Positions 63,931-64,000 of a stretch of 64,000 nucleotides of DNA are shown here, one piece after another. The notes beneath the pieces were generated by a model that did no database searches, was not told where the DNA came from, and was given only the letters and a program-made list of their open reading frames with translations. The DNA is from an uncultured Acetatifactor sp. (GTDB taxonomy: Bacteria; Bacillota; Clostridia; Lachnospirales; Lachnospiraceae): contig CAKRTS010000019.1 of the NCBI GenBank assembly GCA_934402315.1, positions 9,107 through 73,106 of the forward strand, given 5' to 3'. The translations under genes were made by a program, and so were the position numbers. The stretch's first letter is position 1. Each line of letters begins with the position of its first letter.

Positions 63931-64000
63931 GTTTGCGCGCCATGGGCGCGCTCTAACGGGTGGAAGTCCCGAACACGCCCAGATAGTGGGAAGTGTATAG
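63931..64000 (+). mobile_element. 5' end of a class IIC-like group II intron (cut by window end)
   Basis: The last 70 bases align by eye with the 5' end of bacterial class C introns such as the Oceanobacillus iheyensis intron: GTTTGCGCG start, CATGGG, CTCTA, GGGTGGAAGTCCCGAAC, then a GTGGGAAGTG-like segment. Class C introns insert just after intrinsic terminators, and here the sequence starts directly after one. The reverse transcriptase ORF would lie beyond the window. Confidence 0.75.

Overview
The window looks like a chromosomal segment of an anaerobic Clostridia bacterium, most likely Lachnospiraceae. The evidence is the core block yicC-remA-gmk-rpoZ-rimO-pgsA-cinA-recA-recX-rny in one direction, Gram-positive type lipoproteins, a sortase-type surface protein, Spo0A, SpoVB and SpoIIM relatives, LexA boxes of the GAAC-N4-GTTC type, an FMN riboswitch and strong AGGAGG ribosome sites. 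Genes are moderately GC-rich, apart from one AT-rich gene at 13.8-14.6 kb and part of a surface protein at 57-58 kb. No rRNA, tRNA, prophage or CRISPR array was seen. The window opens inside argC and closes inside what looks like a group II intron.

Layout. 0-5 kb: arginine cluster argC-GNAT-argJ-argB-argD, then a secreted solute-binding protein and a YdcZ-type membrane protein. 7-13.2 kb: lipoprotein ComEA, a PhoB-type two-component pair, a GerMN lipoprotein and ComEC. 13.2-15.1 kb: two arrays of a 51-bp tandem repeat on either side of an AT-rich PD-(D/E)XK-like gene. 15.1-17.7 kb (minus): TetR regulator and oleate hydratase. 17.9-27 kb: a 2754-residue sortase-anchored surface protein and a TetR regulator. 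27-33 kb: xanthine phosphoribosyltransferase (minus) and a BMP-type nucleoside ABC transporter. 32.8-42 kb: holA, a Spo0A effector-domain-only protein, glgA, a SpoVB-like flippase, a histidine phosphatase, recJ and rqcH. 42.3-52 kb: a candidate small RNA, then the yicC-to-rny core block. 52-58.7 kb: aminotransferase, Nudix hydrolase, SpoIIM-like protein, DAHP synthase, a FeoB-associated type Cys-rich peptide, a third 51-bp repeat array, a repeat-containing secreted protein and an XRE regulator. 58.8-63.7 kb: an SsuABC-like transporter whose last gene fuses a metallo-beta-lactamase domain to an O-acetylhomoserine sulfhydrylase-like PLP enzyme. 63.6-64 kb: FMN riboswitch, terminator and the 5' end of a class IIC-like group II intron.

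The non-coding DNA is the most unusual part. Three arrays of one 51-bp repeat family (11, 9 and 5 units) share an inverted GGGTA/TACCC core. A 210-bp structured element is present twice, directly upstream of rqcH and aroF, each copy flanked by a 9-10 bp direct repeat; its inner hairpin shows compensatory changes. A different 138-bp element with terminal inverted repeats lies between cinA and recA. The best candidates for something undescribed are the repeat arrays with the enclosed nuclease-like gene, the paired 210-bp elements, and the transporter plus MBL-sulfhydrylase fusion operon.
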